Positions 1-7,946 of a stretch of DNA of 37,109 bases are shown here, in pieces. How positions within the stretch are numbered: the stretch's first letter is position 1; every line of letters begins with the position of its first letter. This DNA is from Clostridiaceae bacterium (GTDB lineage Bacteria > Bacillota > Clostridia > Saccharofermentanales > DTU023): NCBI GenBank assembly GCA_012799695.1, contig JAAZKT010000103.1:1-37109 (forward strand), read 5' to 3'. Below the pieces are notes generated by a model. That model saw only the letters and a list, made by a program, of their open reading frames with translations. It was not told the origin of the DNA and searched no databases. Position numbers and translations under genes: made by a program.

Positions 1-91
1 GTTCGATCGATGGCAGTGGATCATTTTGTTCTTCAGTGTGCTTGCGCATGCTAGATGTCCGATACACATTTCATTGTCCTCGTGAGCGATT

Positions 92-205
92 GATATCCAA
101 TGGTTTCCTGACGTCAATGCTCATGCTTGAAACCCAGTAAGCTCGCGCGTGCTAGAGATCCAATGATTTTTTAACGCAATCGCTCTTGCTTGAAGTCTAA
201 TGAGG
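92..205. repeat. Two degenerate direct-repeat units, period about 63 bp
   Basis: Positions 92-142 and 155-205 align at an offset of 63. Shared blocks include GATCCAATG-like (GATATCCAATG at 92, GAGATCCAATG at 155) and GCTTGAA. The motif GCTAGA followed by a TCC also occurs at about 51-61 and 151-161, which suggests a third, more decayed unit to the left. Identity is only moderate, and the function is unknown. Confidence 0.45.
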
Positions 206-400
206 CGAATGGGGGAACTGTAAAGGAAACTATGGTCCTTATCTTACGATCGATGCCTATTTGTCGAAAAAATAATGTTTTATCAGGCAACCAAATTTAT
301 CTTTAGCGACTGTATGAATCGTCACGATCTAAAAGTGGCTAATATAATATTCCACTAAAATATGGGTAAGAGGTATCAGATGTTCTGAATTATAGTGCTG

Positions 401-429
401 TTGAAAGTAGTATAAGAGTAAATCATAAT
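401..429 (+). promoter_or_regulatory. Sigma-A type promoter for the Spx/ArsC-like gene
   Basis: A -35 TTGAAA at 401-406 and a -10 CATAAT at 424-429 are separated by exactly 17 bp. The start codon is at 462, after a strong GGAGGTG at 450-456. The predicted transcript start is near 436, giving a leader of about 25 nt. This is an inference from consensus matching. Confidence 0.6.
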
Positions 430-461
430 ATTGAAATTCTCATTCGAGTGGAGGTGAGCAA

Positions 462-812
462 ATGTTATTTATATGTTATCCCAAGTGTTCAACATGTCAG
501 AAAGCAAAGAAATGGTTGGAAGAGCAAAACATACAATACGTGGAACGCCATATAGCGGAAGATAATCCTACCTATGATGAACTGAAAGCATGGTACCACA
601 AGAGCGGGCTTTCGCTAAGAAAGTTTTTCAATACGAGCGGTATGCTTTACAGGGAAATGCAACTTAAGGACAAGCTACCTGAAATGAGCGAAGAATCTCA
701 ATTGGAACTCCTTGCCACGAGTGGAATGCTCGTAAAACGTCCTATTGTCGTAAAGGGTGACATCGTACTTGTAGGTTTCAAAGAGGCAGAGTGGAACGAT
801 AAAATAAATTGA
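462..812 (+). CDS. Spx/ArsC-family thioredoxin-fold protein
   Basis: A 116-residue cytoplasmic protein of the ArsC/Spx/YffB family. The N-terminus has the thioredoxin-fold strand followed by a CSTC motif (Cys9 and Cys12), the position used for redox chemistry or disulfide switching in this family. The conserved RP..V motif occurs near residues 93-96 (KRPIV). The length matches short YusI/YffB-type members and true Spx (about 115-130). It could be an arsenate-reductase-like enzyme or a Spx-type regulator, and the sequence alone does not decide. No arsenic-resistance genes lie nearby, which argues against a dedicated ArsC. The start is fixed by GGAGGTG five bases upstream of the ATG. The gene is AT-richer than the rest of the window and immediately precedes the GNAT-like gene. 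Confidence 0.82.
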   Translation: MLFICYPKCSTCQKAKKWLEEQNIQYVERHIAEDNPTYDELKAWYHKSGLSLRKFFNTSGMLYREMQLKDKLPEMSEESQLELLATSGMLVKRPIVVKGDIVLVGFKEAEWNDKIN

Positions 813-823
813 GACGGTTCGCT

Positions 824-1543
824 ATGTTAAACAATAAATCGTCATTAGAGTCTATAGGATGTAATAATGAAGCGGATAAAAGTCACATTCGAAAGACGCT
901 CGTTTCAGTTGCCGTTTGCTTGAGTTTTGTGATTGGGGTGGTTGTACTTTTGGCGAATCATCAACCGAGTAAATTCACGGCTCCTGACGATGGTCGAGAA
1001 GTTTGTGCCGCTGTTGTAGCGACGGGAAGACCTGGCGATTTCTGTGCGATGAACAAAAAGGATGGTGAAGGCTACGTAAGCTCAAATAAAGCGATCACGG
1101 ATCATCCCGAAAGCGATGTCGGTGATCCGGGAAATGAGAACAATAATAGAATCATTTGGCGTTCTCCATGTGATGTCTATGATCTCTACCTGATTGCTCT
1201 GACGGATCATGGTGATATCAAGAGTGATGCCTCTCTTTATGAAGCGATGAATCATCCTGACCATGCGAAGGCTACTTTCGCCGTTCACGTTCACGTGATG
1301 TCCGATCACAGGCACGAAGTTGTATATGGGGAGATTTCTATTGTCGTATCTAAGGATTTGCAGAATTGCCACATAGGTCGAAGATGTGTTCTGGAGATGA
1401 TAATGTTTGCCCGCGAAAAGGGGATGAAAACGATAAAAGCCAATATATATACGTTTAACCACCAGAGTCTGAAAATGTTTCAAGATATCGGATTTGTACA
1501 GACTGACGACGAATGGTTTGAATATCTAATTGTTGCTGAATAG
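824..1543 (+). CDS. Membrane-anchored GNAT-like protein of unknown function
   Basis: About 239 residues. A charged N-terminus is followed by one strong membrane segment (about residues 26-44, ending VVVLLA), then a polar, Asp/Asn-rich linker to about residue 120. The last 85 or so residues resemble the C-terminal half of a GNAT acetyltransferase: a beta strand (YGEISIVV), a helix after CHIGRR where the acetyl-CoA pyrophosphate loop would lie, then a NHQSLKMFQDIGF motif typical of GNAT ends. The first glycine of the usual Q/R-x-x-G-x-G loop is His here. Positive residues before the membrane segment suggest N-in/C-out, which would place the GNAT-like domain outside the cell. An in-frame TTG at 809 overlaps the previous stop and would add five residues. 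Neither start has a clear ribosome binding site. The substrate is unknown. Confidence 0.6.
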   Translation: MLNNKSSLESIGCNNEADKSHIRKTLVSVAVCLSFVIGVVVLLANHQPSKFTAPDDGREVCAAVVATGRPGDFCAMNKKDGEGYVSSNKAITDHPESDVGDPGNENNNRIIWRSPCDVYDLYLIALTDHGDIKSDASLYEAMNHPDHAKATFAVHVHVMSDHRHEVVYGEISIVVSKDLQNCHIGRRCVLEMIMFAREKGMKTIKANIYTFNHQSLKMFQDIGFVQTDDEWFEYLIVAE

Positions 1544-1580
1544 GGCGCCCAAAGGTCATCTCCTACGGTGTTTTCGTAAC

Positions 1581-1609
1581 TTGACGAGTCTTCTTTTCCG
1601 TGTGAAAAT
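1581..1609 (+). promoter_or_regulatory. Promoter for the topoisomerase operon
   Basis: A -35 TTGACG at 1581-1586 is followed after 17 bp by an extended -10 (TG at 1601-1602, then GAAAAT at 1604-1609). The gene starts at 1634 with a purine-rich AAGAAGGGAAG ribosome binding site just upstream. This is a consensus match only. Confidence 0.5.
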
Positions 1610-1633
1610 TGTATTAAGAAGGGAAGTTCTTTT

Positions 1634-3610
1634 ATGGCTCAAGTGTACGATAATACCAGCATTTCACAACTAAAAGGTGCCGATCGCGTTCGGCTCCGTC
1701 CAAGCGTTATTTTCGGTTCTGACGACCTTCGCGGCGCGCAACAATCATTCTTTGAAATTCTCTCAAATTCGATCGATGAGGCACGCGAAGGGCACGGTCA
1801 CGTGATCACGGTGACGCGTTTTAAAGACGATTCCATCGAAGTGATTGACCGTGGGAGAGGTATTCCGCTCGACTTCAACCCGAATGAGAATCGTTACAAC
1901 TGGGAACTCGTTTATTGTGAGCTGTATGCCGGCGGAAAATACAAAACTAATCTCGGGGAGAATTACGAATACAGCCTCGGTTTGAACGGACTCGGGGCAT
2001 GTGCGACGCAATATGCGTCGAAGTGGTTTGATGTTGCGGTCACGCGTGACGGCTTTAAGTATGAGCTTCATTTTGAGAAGGGCGTCAACATCGGCGGCCT
2101 CAAGAAGACGCCGATTGACTCTAAGAAGACAGGGACAATTCAACGCTGGATACCTGATGATGAAGTCTTTACCGATATCGTGATTCCTGCCGAGTACTTC
2201 CGCACGACGTTGAAGCAACAAGCCGTCGTCAATAAGGGTGTGACGTTCGAGTTTATCGATGAAAAGGACGGAACGAAAGAGGAGTATTGTTACCCCGAGG
2301 GTATTCTCGGAATGGTTAGAGAAATGAACGTCGAAGGTCTGACGCAGCCCGTTCTGTTCAGCGGTGAAGGCGTCGGTCGTGACCGTAATGATCGCGAAGA
2401 TTACACGACGAAATGCGATGTCGCCTTTGCGTTTAACAACCATCAGGCGGAAATCTATTACTACCACAACTCTTCTTGGCTTGAATACGGAGGCTCGCCT
2501 GACCGAGCCGTTCGATCGGCTTTCGTCTCCGCTTTCGATTCATTTCTGAAGGAGGAAGGCAAATATCGCGCGAATGAAGCGAAAATTACGTTCGGCGATA
2601 TCGAGGAGAGCCTCCTTCTGATGTCGAGCTCTTTTTCTACGGTGACAAGTTATGAGAATCAGACGAAGCGCTCGATCAATAACCGCTTCATTCAACGGTT
2701 CATGACGGATCTGATCCGTGAGAATCTGACCGTTTGGTTTATCGAGCGGCGTGAAGACGCGCTCCGCGCGGCCGACCAAGTGCTTCTCAATCGAAGGAGC
2801 CGTGAGAAGGCCGAAAAGACACGTCTTACTGTGAAGCGCGATTTAATGCAAGAGATCGACATGTCGAATCGTGTGCGTCTATTCGTCGATTGTCGATCGC
2901 AGGACATAAATGAACGCGAGCTCTATATTGTAGAAGGCAATTCAGCGCTCGGTTCCGTCAAGATGGCACGCAATGCCGATTTTCAGGCGGTGATCCCCGT
3001 GAGAGGTAAGATATTGAACTGTCTGAAAGCCGATTACAACGCCATTTTCAAGAACGACATCATCATGGATCTGATCAAAATTTTAGGGTGTGGCGTGGAG
3101 CTTCCGAAGAAATTCAGCAAAGCGGCCGCTCCCTTTGATATTAATCGCCTGCGTTGGAACAAGGTGGTCATTTGTACGGACGGCGATGTCGACGGTTTTC
3201 AGATTAGGACGCTGATCTTGGCGATGTTTTACAAGCTTACGCCTGAGCTCATTCGTCAAGGAAAGATTTTTATCGCGGAATCTCCTCTCTATGAGATCGG
3301 CCATCGCTCGAAGCGCCTAGAGAGGACGTATTTTGCGTACTCCGATCAGGAGAAAAATGAGATCATCGCATCGCTCGGAGAGGGCAATGTCCATGTTCAA
3401 CGTTCGAAGGGACTCGGCGAGAACGAGCCGGAAATGATGTGGAACACAACAATGAATCCGGAGACGAGACGACTGATCGCCGTCATGCCGGAGTCGGAGG
3501 AAGTGATGAGCGGTACATTTAATCTCCTGCTCGGTGATGATGTTCCGGGACGGCGCGCGTATATCGAGGAGTCGGGACATCTTTACATGGATATGTTGGA
3601 CGTCGGATAA
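1634..3610 (+). CDS. parE: Type II topoisomerase, ParE/GyrB-like ATPase subunit (clostridial-type)
   Basis: 658 residues, the usual ParE length. The GHKL ATPase site is visible: FFEILSNSIDEA with Glu41 and Asn45, then the DRGRGIP loop with Asp72, and a YSLGLNGLGA lid glycine motif. The transducer loop ENQTKRS carries the QTK lysine. The TOPRIM domain has Glu434 in VEGNSALGS and the Asp516-Gly-Asp518-Val-Asp520 metal motif, followed by QRSKGLGENEP. With the A subunit it would pass duplexes through a double-strand break to relax or decatenate DNA. EGNSALGS differs from the textbook EGDSAGGS, and the protein resembles the divergent second topoisomerase of Clostridia rather than the main GyrB. 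I therefore call it ParE-like, although gyrase activity cannot be excluded. The ATG has a good ribosome binding site. Confidence 0.88.
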   Translation: MAQVYDNTSISQLKGADRVRLRPSVIFGSDDLRGAQQSFFEILSNSIDEAREGHGHVITVTRFKDDSIEVIDRGRGIPLDFNPNENRYNWELVYCELYAGGKYKTNLGENYEYSLGLNGLGACATQYASKWFDVAVTRDGFKYELHFEKGVNIGGLKKTPIDSKKTGTIQRWIPDDEVFTDIVIPAEYFRTTLKQQAVVNKGVTFEFIDEKDGTKEEYCYPEGILGMVREMNVEGLTQPVLFSGEGVGRDRNDREDYTTKCDVAFAFNNHQAEIYYYHNSSWLEYGGSPDRAVRSAFVSAFDSFLKEEGKYRANEAKITFGDIEESLLLMSSSFSTVTSYENQTKRSINNRFIQRFMTDLIRENLTVWFIERREDALRAADQVLLNRRSREKAEKTRLTVKRDLMQEIDMSNRVRLFVDCRSQDINERELYIVEGNSALGSVKMARNADFQAVIPVRGKILNCLKADYNAIFKNDIIMDLIKILGCGVELPKKFSKAAAPFDINRLRWNKVVICTDGDVDGFQIRTLILAMFYKLTPELIRQGKIFIAESPLYEIGHRSKRLERTYFAYSDQEKNEIIASLGEGNVHVQRSKGLGENEPEMMWNTTMNPETRRLIAVMPESEEVMSGTFNLLLGDDVPGRRAYIEESGHLYMDMLDVG

Positions 3611-3616
3611 AGTGAA
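3551..3616 (+). repeat. Copy 1 of duplicated parE 3' end (functional tail)
   Basis: These 66 bp hold the last 19 codons of parE, its TAA and the next six bases. They recur 76 bp downstream with 60 of 66 identities. All six differences are third-position, synonymous changes. Confidence 0.9.
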
Positions 3617-3626
3617 GTGCAATTGG

Positions 3627-3692
3627 CGGCGCGCGTATATCGAGGAGTCAGGGCATCTATATATGGATATGTTGGATGTCGGCTAAAGTGAA
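3627..3692 (+). pseudogene. Copy 2: orphan second parE 3' end
   Basis: A remnant of a second parE tail. It encodes the same 19 C-terminal residues (from RRAYIEE to MDMLDVG) plus a TAA stop and the same AGTGAA after it. It has no start codon or ribosome binding site and lies out of frame with parE (offset 76), so it should not be translated. It differs from copy 1 only at six silent third positions (Ser, Gly, Leu, Tyr, Asp and Gly codons). That implies the two sequences diverged while both were coding. It looks like the tail of a resident allele left behind when another allele recombined in, or a merge of strain variants during assembly. Confidence 0.85.
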
Positions 3693-3782
3693 TTCACGAC
3701 ATTCCGTTATGCCACCCAGTAATAAGTATTCATCGATCATCTAGAGATCAAGCATGTAGATAAAGAAGGAGCGGACGAGTTG

Positions 3783-6023
3783 ATGACAACCGGCAAGCCT
3801 GAAGATAAAGATAGAAGCGATAACATTACCGCCATCGAACAACCTATTTCAGAGACTCTGTACGAGAACTTTATGCCTTATGCGATGAGCGTCATCGTCT
3901 CCCGCGCGATTCCCGAGATCGACGGCTTTAAGCCGGCTCACCGCAAGCTCTTGTACACGATGTATCTGATGAACTTGATGTCGGGCCCGCGTGCGAAATC
4001 TGCTGATGTCGTCGGACAGACGATGAAGCTGAATCCTCACGGCGACCAGACAATTTACGAGACGATGGTTCGTTTGACGAGGGGCAACAAATCACTCTTA
4101 CATCCTTGGATTGATTCTAAGGGGAATTTCGGTGACGTGACGTCACGCGATATGCAGTACGCCGCCTCACGATATACGGAAGTCCGGCTGGAACCGTCGT
4201 GCGAAACGCTTTTCAGCGGTTTGTCAAAAGACGCGGTCGATTTTGTCGATAATTATTCGGGCACGATGAAGGAACCAGTTTTGTTACCGGCCATGTTCCC
4301 GACGATTCTCGTTAACAACAACCAGGGGATTGCTGTCGGTATGGCAAGCAACATTTGTTCTTTTAACTTGAAAGAAATCTGTGAGACGACGATCGCGCTA
4401 ATCCGAGATCCGGAGGCTGATCTCCTCGAAACGCTGCCTGCTCCCGATTTTTCAACGGGAGGCTATCTCATCTACGACGCCGATGAAATGCGCGAAATCT
4501 ACAAGACAGGCCGAGGATCGTTCCAGTTGCGCGGCGCCGCTGACGTCAATCGCAAGGAGAGGATCATCGAAATCCGTGAGATTCCTTACACAACGACGAT
4601 CGAGGCGATCATCGACGACATCACAGATGCCGTCAAAAAAAATAAGCTCAGAGACGTCGTTAACGTTCGTGACGAGACGGATCTGAATGGTCTTTGTATC
4701 AGTGTCGAGTACAAATCGACGTCCGATCCGGATATTCTGCTACACCAACTCTTTACCCAGACATCGCTCCAGAGCTCCTTCTCGTGCAATTTCAATGTGC
4801 TTATCGATAATCGTCCGAGGTTGCTCGGCGTTAGAGAGATTTTGAATGAGTGGATCGAATGGCGCAGTGAATGCATCAGGCGAGAGGCGACCTTTGATAT
4901 AGGCAAGAAAGGGGAACGCCTGCATCTTCTTCGCGGCCTTGAGAGAATTCTTCTCGATATCGACAAGGCGATCGCTGTCATCCGTCTTACGGAGACGGAG
5001 AAAGAAGTTGTTCCACGCCTTATGAGTGCCTTCGATATTGATGAGATACAAGCCGAATACGTTGCGGAGATTAAGCTTCGACACCTGAACCGCGAATATA
5101 TTTTGAAACGTATCGGGGATATCGAGACTTTGGAGCGCGAGATCGCTGAGTTGGAACGTCTCGTCAGAGGAAGAGGCCGCTTGCGCGATAAGATTATCCG
5201 ACAGCTCAAGGATATATCGAATAAATACGGTCGTGAACGAAAGACCCGCCTCATCGCACCGGAAGAGCTTGATGTCCCAGAAGAAGAGGATCTCGTTCCC
5301 GATTACAATACGCGGCTATTCCTGTCTGAGCAGGGGTATGTGAAGAAAATCGCACTCACATCGTTGCGCGGGAATTTTGAAATTCGCGTCAAGGAAGACG
5401 ACCGCATTATACAGGAGATAGAGTCTACCAACCGCGAGGAGATAATTTTCTTTACCGACAAGGCGCAAGTATACAAAATGATGGCGTGGGAGTTGGAAGA
5501 TTGCAGACCGTCTCAGCTCGGTGATTTTACTCCGAATCTCCTTGACTTGGATGATGGCGAGCGTGTCATCTATATCCATTCGACGACGGAACCTTTCGAG
5601 GGCGAATTCCTTTTCGTCTTTGAAAACGGCAAAGGCGTTCGCATCGACGCTTCTCATTACGAGACGATACAACGCCGACGAAAGCTGCTTAACGCTTATG
5701 ACGCGTCTTCGCCGATCGTTGGTGTGCGCTACATACCTGAAGGCGAAAGACCTTCGTTCGCCGTGCGTTCAAAGAAAAACAAGCTTCTTTACTTCGACTC
5801 GAATCTGGTGGTCAAGAAGGCGACAAGAACGGCACAAGGTGCTTCAATTCTCCGAACGAGAAATCAAAATGATTCTCTTGTGGCACTGTACTCCGAGGAT
5901 GAGCTGTCATTCATACGCGATCTCGACTATTACAGGATTGCGAAAATACCGACTGCCGGTCGCTACATCCGGGAGGAATCAATTGAAGAACGTCAGCTCT
6001 CTTTAGCTGATGCGGTTCTTTGA
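3783..6023 (+). CDS. parC: Type II topoisomerase, ParC/GyrA-like cleavage subunit (clostridial-type)
   Basis: About 746 residues. The winged-helix and tower domain shows the AASRYTEVRLE motif, whose Tyr131 is the DNA-cleaving tyrosine. It is followed by a long coiled-coil region (about 370-490) and a C-terminal domain of repeated beta-strand units from about residue 505, as in a partial pinwheel. I see no canonical GyrA box (QRRGGKG), which favours a topoisomerase IV-like enzyme over gyrase. The quinolone-contact serine is replaced by glutamine (HGDQTIYE, Gln89), with Glu93 retained. A TTG codon at 3780 also fits the AGAAGGAG ribosome binding site at 3764-3771, with tighter spacing, so the true start may be three bases earlier. 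It partners the ParE-like protein just upstream. Confidence 0.88.
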   Translation: MTTGKPEDKDRSDNITAIEQPISETLYENFMPYAMSVIVSRAIPEIDGFKPAHRKLLYTMYLMNLMSGPRAKSADVVGQTMKLNPHGDQTIYETMVRLTRGNKSLLHPWIDSKGNFGDVTSRDMQYAASRYTEVRLEPSCETLFSGLSKDAVDFVDNYSGTMKEPVLLPAMFPTILVNNNQGIAVGMASNICSFNLKEICETTIALIRDPEADLLETLPAPDFSTGGYLIYDADEMREIYKTGRGSFQLRGAADVNRKERIIEIREIPYTTTIEAIIDDITDAVKKNKLRDVVNVRDETDLNGLCISVEYKSTSDPDILLHQLFTQTSLQSSFSCNFNVLIDNRPRLLGVREILNEWIEWRSECIRREATFDIGKKGERLHLLRGLERILLDIDKAIAVIRLTETEKEVVPRLMSAFDIDEIQAEYVAEIKLRHLNREYILKRIGDIETLEREIAELERLVRGRGRLRDKIIRQLKDISNKYGRERKTRLIAPEELDVPEEEDLVPDYNTRLFLSEQGYVKKIALTSLRGNFEIRVKEDDRIIQEIESTNREEIIFFTDKAQVYKMMAWELEDCRPSQLGDFTPNLLDLDDGERVIYIHSTTEPFEGEFLFVFENGKGVRIDASHYETIQRRRKLLNAYDASSPIVGVRYIPEGERPSFAVRSKKNKLLYFDSNLVVKKATRTAQGASILRTRNQNDSLVALYSEDELSFIRDLDYYRIAKIPTAGRYIREESIEERQLSLADAVL

Positions 6024-7902
6024 TATGCCTTTCGTAGAACCGATAAAAAAGAGAAGATTGCCGCGACGTTTTCCGATCTATCTATTCATCGCGCTCGTCG
6101 CGTTGCTGTTGATCGTCTTTATTGTCGTGAAGGCAACGCGTCCCAACTTACCTTTTCATCTTTCGGATTACGAAAAAGCATTGCGGAAGAGCGACGATAC
6201 GCGAGTCTATGAAATATACAATGAAACGCGCTTGAGACGATCAGAGCTCAGTAGTCGCTCATACAGCAAAAGGATACGATCGCTTCTCAAAGAGGCGGAC
6301 GCACTGACCGAGCGCATCGAATCCGATATAAAGCAACGTTCGGAAGCTCTTCTTGCTCGCGCTTTTCATGGTGAGTTACTTTCCAACGAGGAGCTCATAC
6401 GCATTGAACTTGACGCTGCGATCGCAGGCGGCGCGATGACTAATTACATAGAGGATAGGACGCAGCTGTATCTCTTCGGGGAAATAGAAGAGAACGTTTA
6501 CCTCTCATTCATGGGGCAGATAGCGCGCGTTCCCATCTTTTCGCAAGAGTACAGTCAGGTGCTTGAAAAGACTGATTCTCTCCGCCAAGTCAGGGAAAAT
6601 CTTGAAAGTGCGAATAACGCGGCGAGAGAGAACGCTCATTATAGTGAGGCTGAGAGTCTTCGAAAACTGTTGAGGACACCCGAAGCGAAGGATATTGAAC
6701 ATGTTTTGAAGTACCTTGAAGAGAGGATGGCAAAAGCGCGCCAATCGTACTACTCTGAACAGATGCCTAAGATTCGCACGGATGTCGAGCAATACAGAAC
6801 GTATGATGCGTTGCTCAAAATTAGAAAAATGGACGGTTGGTTTCCTGAAGATGTGGAGTTGCGTCGCCTTGAAGAGATCTGTTTGGAAAAAACACCTGCT
6901 GAGATTCGTTACTGGAATGGTCCGGTCGAGCATATTGCGATTAAGCCGCTTATTGCCGATCATAAGCGGGCGTTCGACGGTGATCGCTTTGCGGCTTCTG
7001 CTGACCGCGACCTTCTATTAATCACTGAATTCCAACTCATTCTGGAAAGTTTGTATGAGCGCGACTACGTTCTTGTCGACGGACGTTCGTTTGTATCCGA
7101 TGAAGGCAGCGCGCGAGTCGTACCGTGTCCGGAAGGCAAGAAGCCTCTTTGTCTAGTGCTTGACGATTTCTTCTCTTCCGAGGCTAGAGTGGAAAGCGGC
7201 ATTGCCGCGCGTCTCGACCTCGACAAAGAGGGGAAAATTGTCGGTGTCGTTCGCGATCGCGACGGTATGGAGCGCACGGACAGACTCTTTTCCGCGATTG
7301 GCGTCGTCGAGGATTTTATTGACAGCCACCCCGATTTCTCTTTCAATGGTGCGACAGGGACGATTTCGGTCGTGGCGATGAATGGGTTGTTCGGTTATCC
7401 CTTGACAGAGGAACAGGATCGTCATTGGCGCGATGACGCAAGCGCTTACGGTTTTGAAACGCTGCGAGAAGTAGAAACCGATTTTGAATTGAATCGAGCA
7501 AAAGTTAAAGCCTTACTTTTAATGCTTGCGTCACGAAATTGGAGAATTGCGAACGGGTCTTATTCGCGCTTGGCCATGGATCGCGCTTCTTTGCAATCGA
7601 TCGCTGACGACATCGCTAAGGTTGAAGCATCAGTCGTTCCCATAACAGGAAAGATGGATATCCTGCACCATCCGTTCGGCATTCATGTCGAATTCGACAA
7701 GGAGAAGACAGCTCTGTTGGCGGAGAGCGGGTACTCCGTTTTAAGCGGTTACGGAACGTCGATCTACAGCAAACAAGCGAAAGGCTACATTTATGTCTCT
7801 AAGACGCTCCTGTCGGGACGGGCGCTACGCAACCCGCGCGATAGCGGGGTTAAAAGGTTCTTTAATGCCGGAGATGTTATTGATCGCGTCAATAGACCGT
7901 AG
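6010..7902 (+). CDS. Membrane-anchored polysaccharide-deacetylase-like protein, probably catalytically degenerate
   Basis: 630 residues. A basic N-terminus (KKRRLPRR) precedes one membrane segment at about residues 22-41, so the bulk should lie outside the membrane. Residues about 45-290 are highly charged and helical. The C-terminal half resembles a clostridial NodB-like deacetylase subfamily, recognisable from IADHKRAFDGDRF, the YVLVDG strand, PEGKKPLCLVLDDF, then DSHPDFSFNGATG and NGLFGYP. The acidic pair Asp385-Asp386 is kept, but the H-S-W-G-H type metal motif is replaced around residues 515-520 (NGSYSR), removing both histidines. It may therefore bind glycan rather than deacetylate it. 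An alternative ATG lies at 6025, just after the parC stop; with the upstream start the genes overlap by 14 bp. Family assignment is from memory of motifs. Confidence 0.68.
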   Translation: MRFFDMPFVEPIKKRRLPRRFPIYLFIALVALLLIVFIVVKATRPNLPFHLSDYEKALRKSDDTRVYEIYNETRLRRSELSSRSYSKRIRSLLKEADALTERIESDIKQRSEALLARAFHGELLSNEELIRIELDAAIAGGAMTNYIEDRTQLYLFGEIEENVYLSFMGQIARVPIFSQEYSQVLEKTDSLRQVRENLESANNAARENAHYSEAESLRKLLRTPEAKDIEHVLKYLEERMAKARQSYYSEQMPKIRTDVEQYRTYDALLKIRKMDGWFPEDVELRRLEEICLEKTPAEIRYWNGPVEHIAIKPLIADHKRAFDGDRFAASADRDLLLITEFQLILESLYERDYVLVDGRSFVSDEGSARVVPCPEGKKPLCLVLDDFFSSEARVESGIAARLDLDKEGKIVGVVRDRDGMERTDRLFSAIGVVEDFIDSHPDFSFNGATGTISVVAMNGLFGYPLTEEQDRHWRDDASAYGFETLREVETDFELNRAKVKALLLMLASRNWRIANGSYSRLAMDRASLQSIADDIAKVEASVVPITGKMDILHHPFGIHVEFDKEKTALLAESGYSVLSGYGTSIYSKQAKGYIYVSKTLLSGRALRNPRDSGVKRFFNAGDVIDRVNRP

Positions 7903-7946
7903 GTCTAGCTATTCACACAACGTTCCTAGGGGCTCATTGGGTGCAA

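Larger units (their letters stand above)
1..461. other. Leader/intergenic region without a convincing gene
   Basis: I see no convincing protein-coding gene here. The left part (about 44-205) contains degenerate tandem-repeat material, and the right end carries a promoter and ribosome binding site for the gene at 462. A 24-codon ORF at 232-306 has an AAAGGA upstream, but its peptide has no recognisable features and I do not call it. The stretch looks AT-richer than most of the window. Confidence 0.6.

Noticed and set aside
232-306. 24-codon ORF with an AAAGGA upstream
   Set aside because: Too short, no recognisable features, and no promoter seen before it; could be chance.
1082-1483. 133-residue minus-strand ORF inside the GNAT-like gene
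   Set aside because: It lies fully antisense to a better-supported gene, has no recognisable family and no ribosome binding site.
1543-1550. GGGCGCCC palindrome after the GNAT-like gene as a terminator
   Set aside because: There is no loop and no T-run, so it cannot act as a typical Rho-independent terminator.
1763-2467. 234-residue minus-strand ORF inside parE
   Set aside because: Antisense shadow of a gene with clear catalytic motifs; composition looks like a frame artefact.
4586-5254. 222-residue Ser/Arg-rich minus-strand ORF inside parC
   Set aside because: Low-complexity composition typical of an antisense frame; parC is strongly supported on the plus strand.
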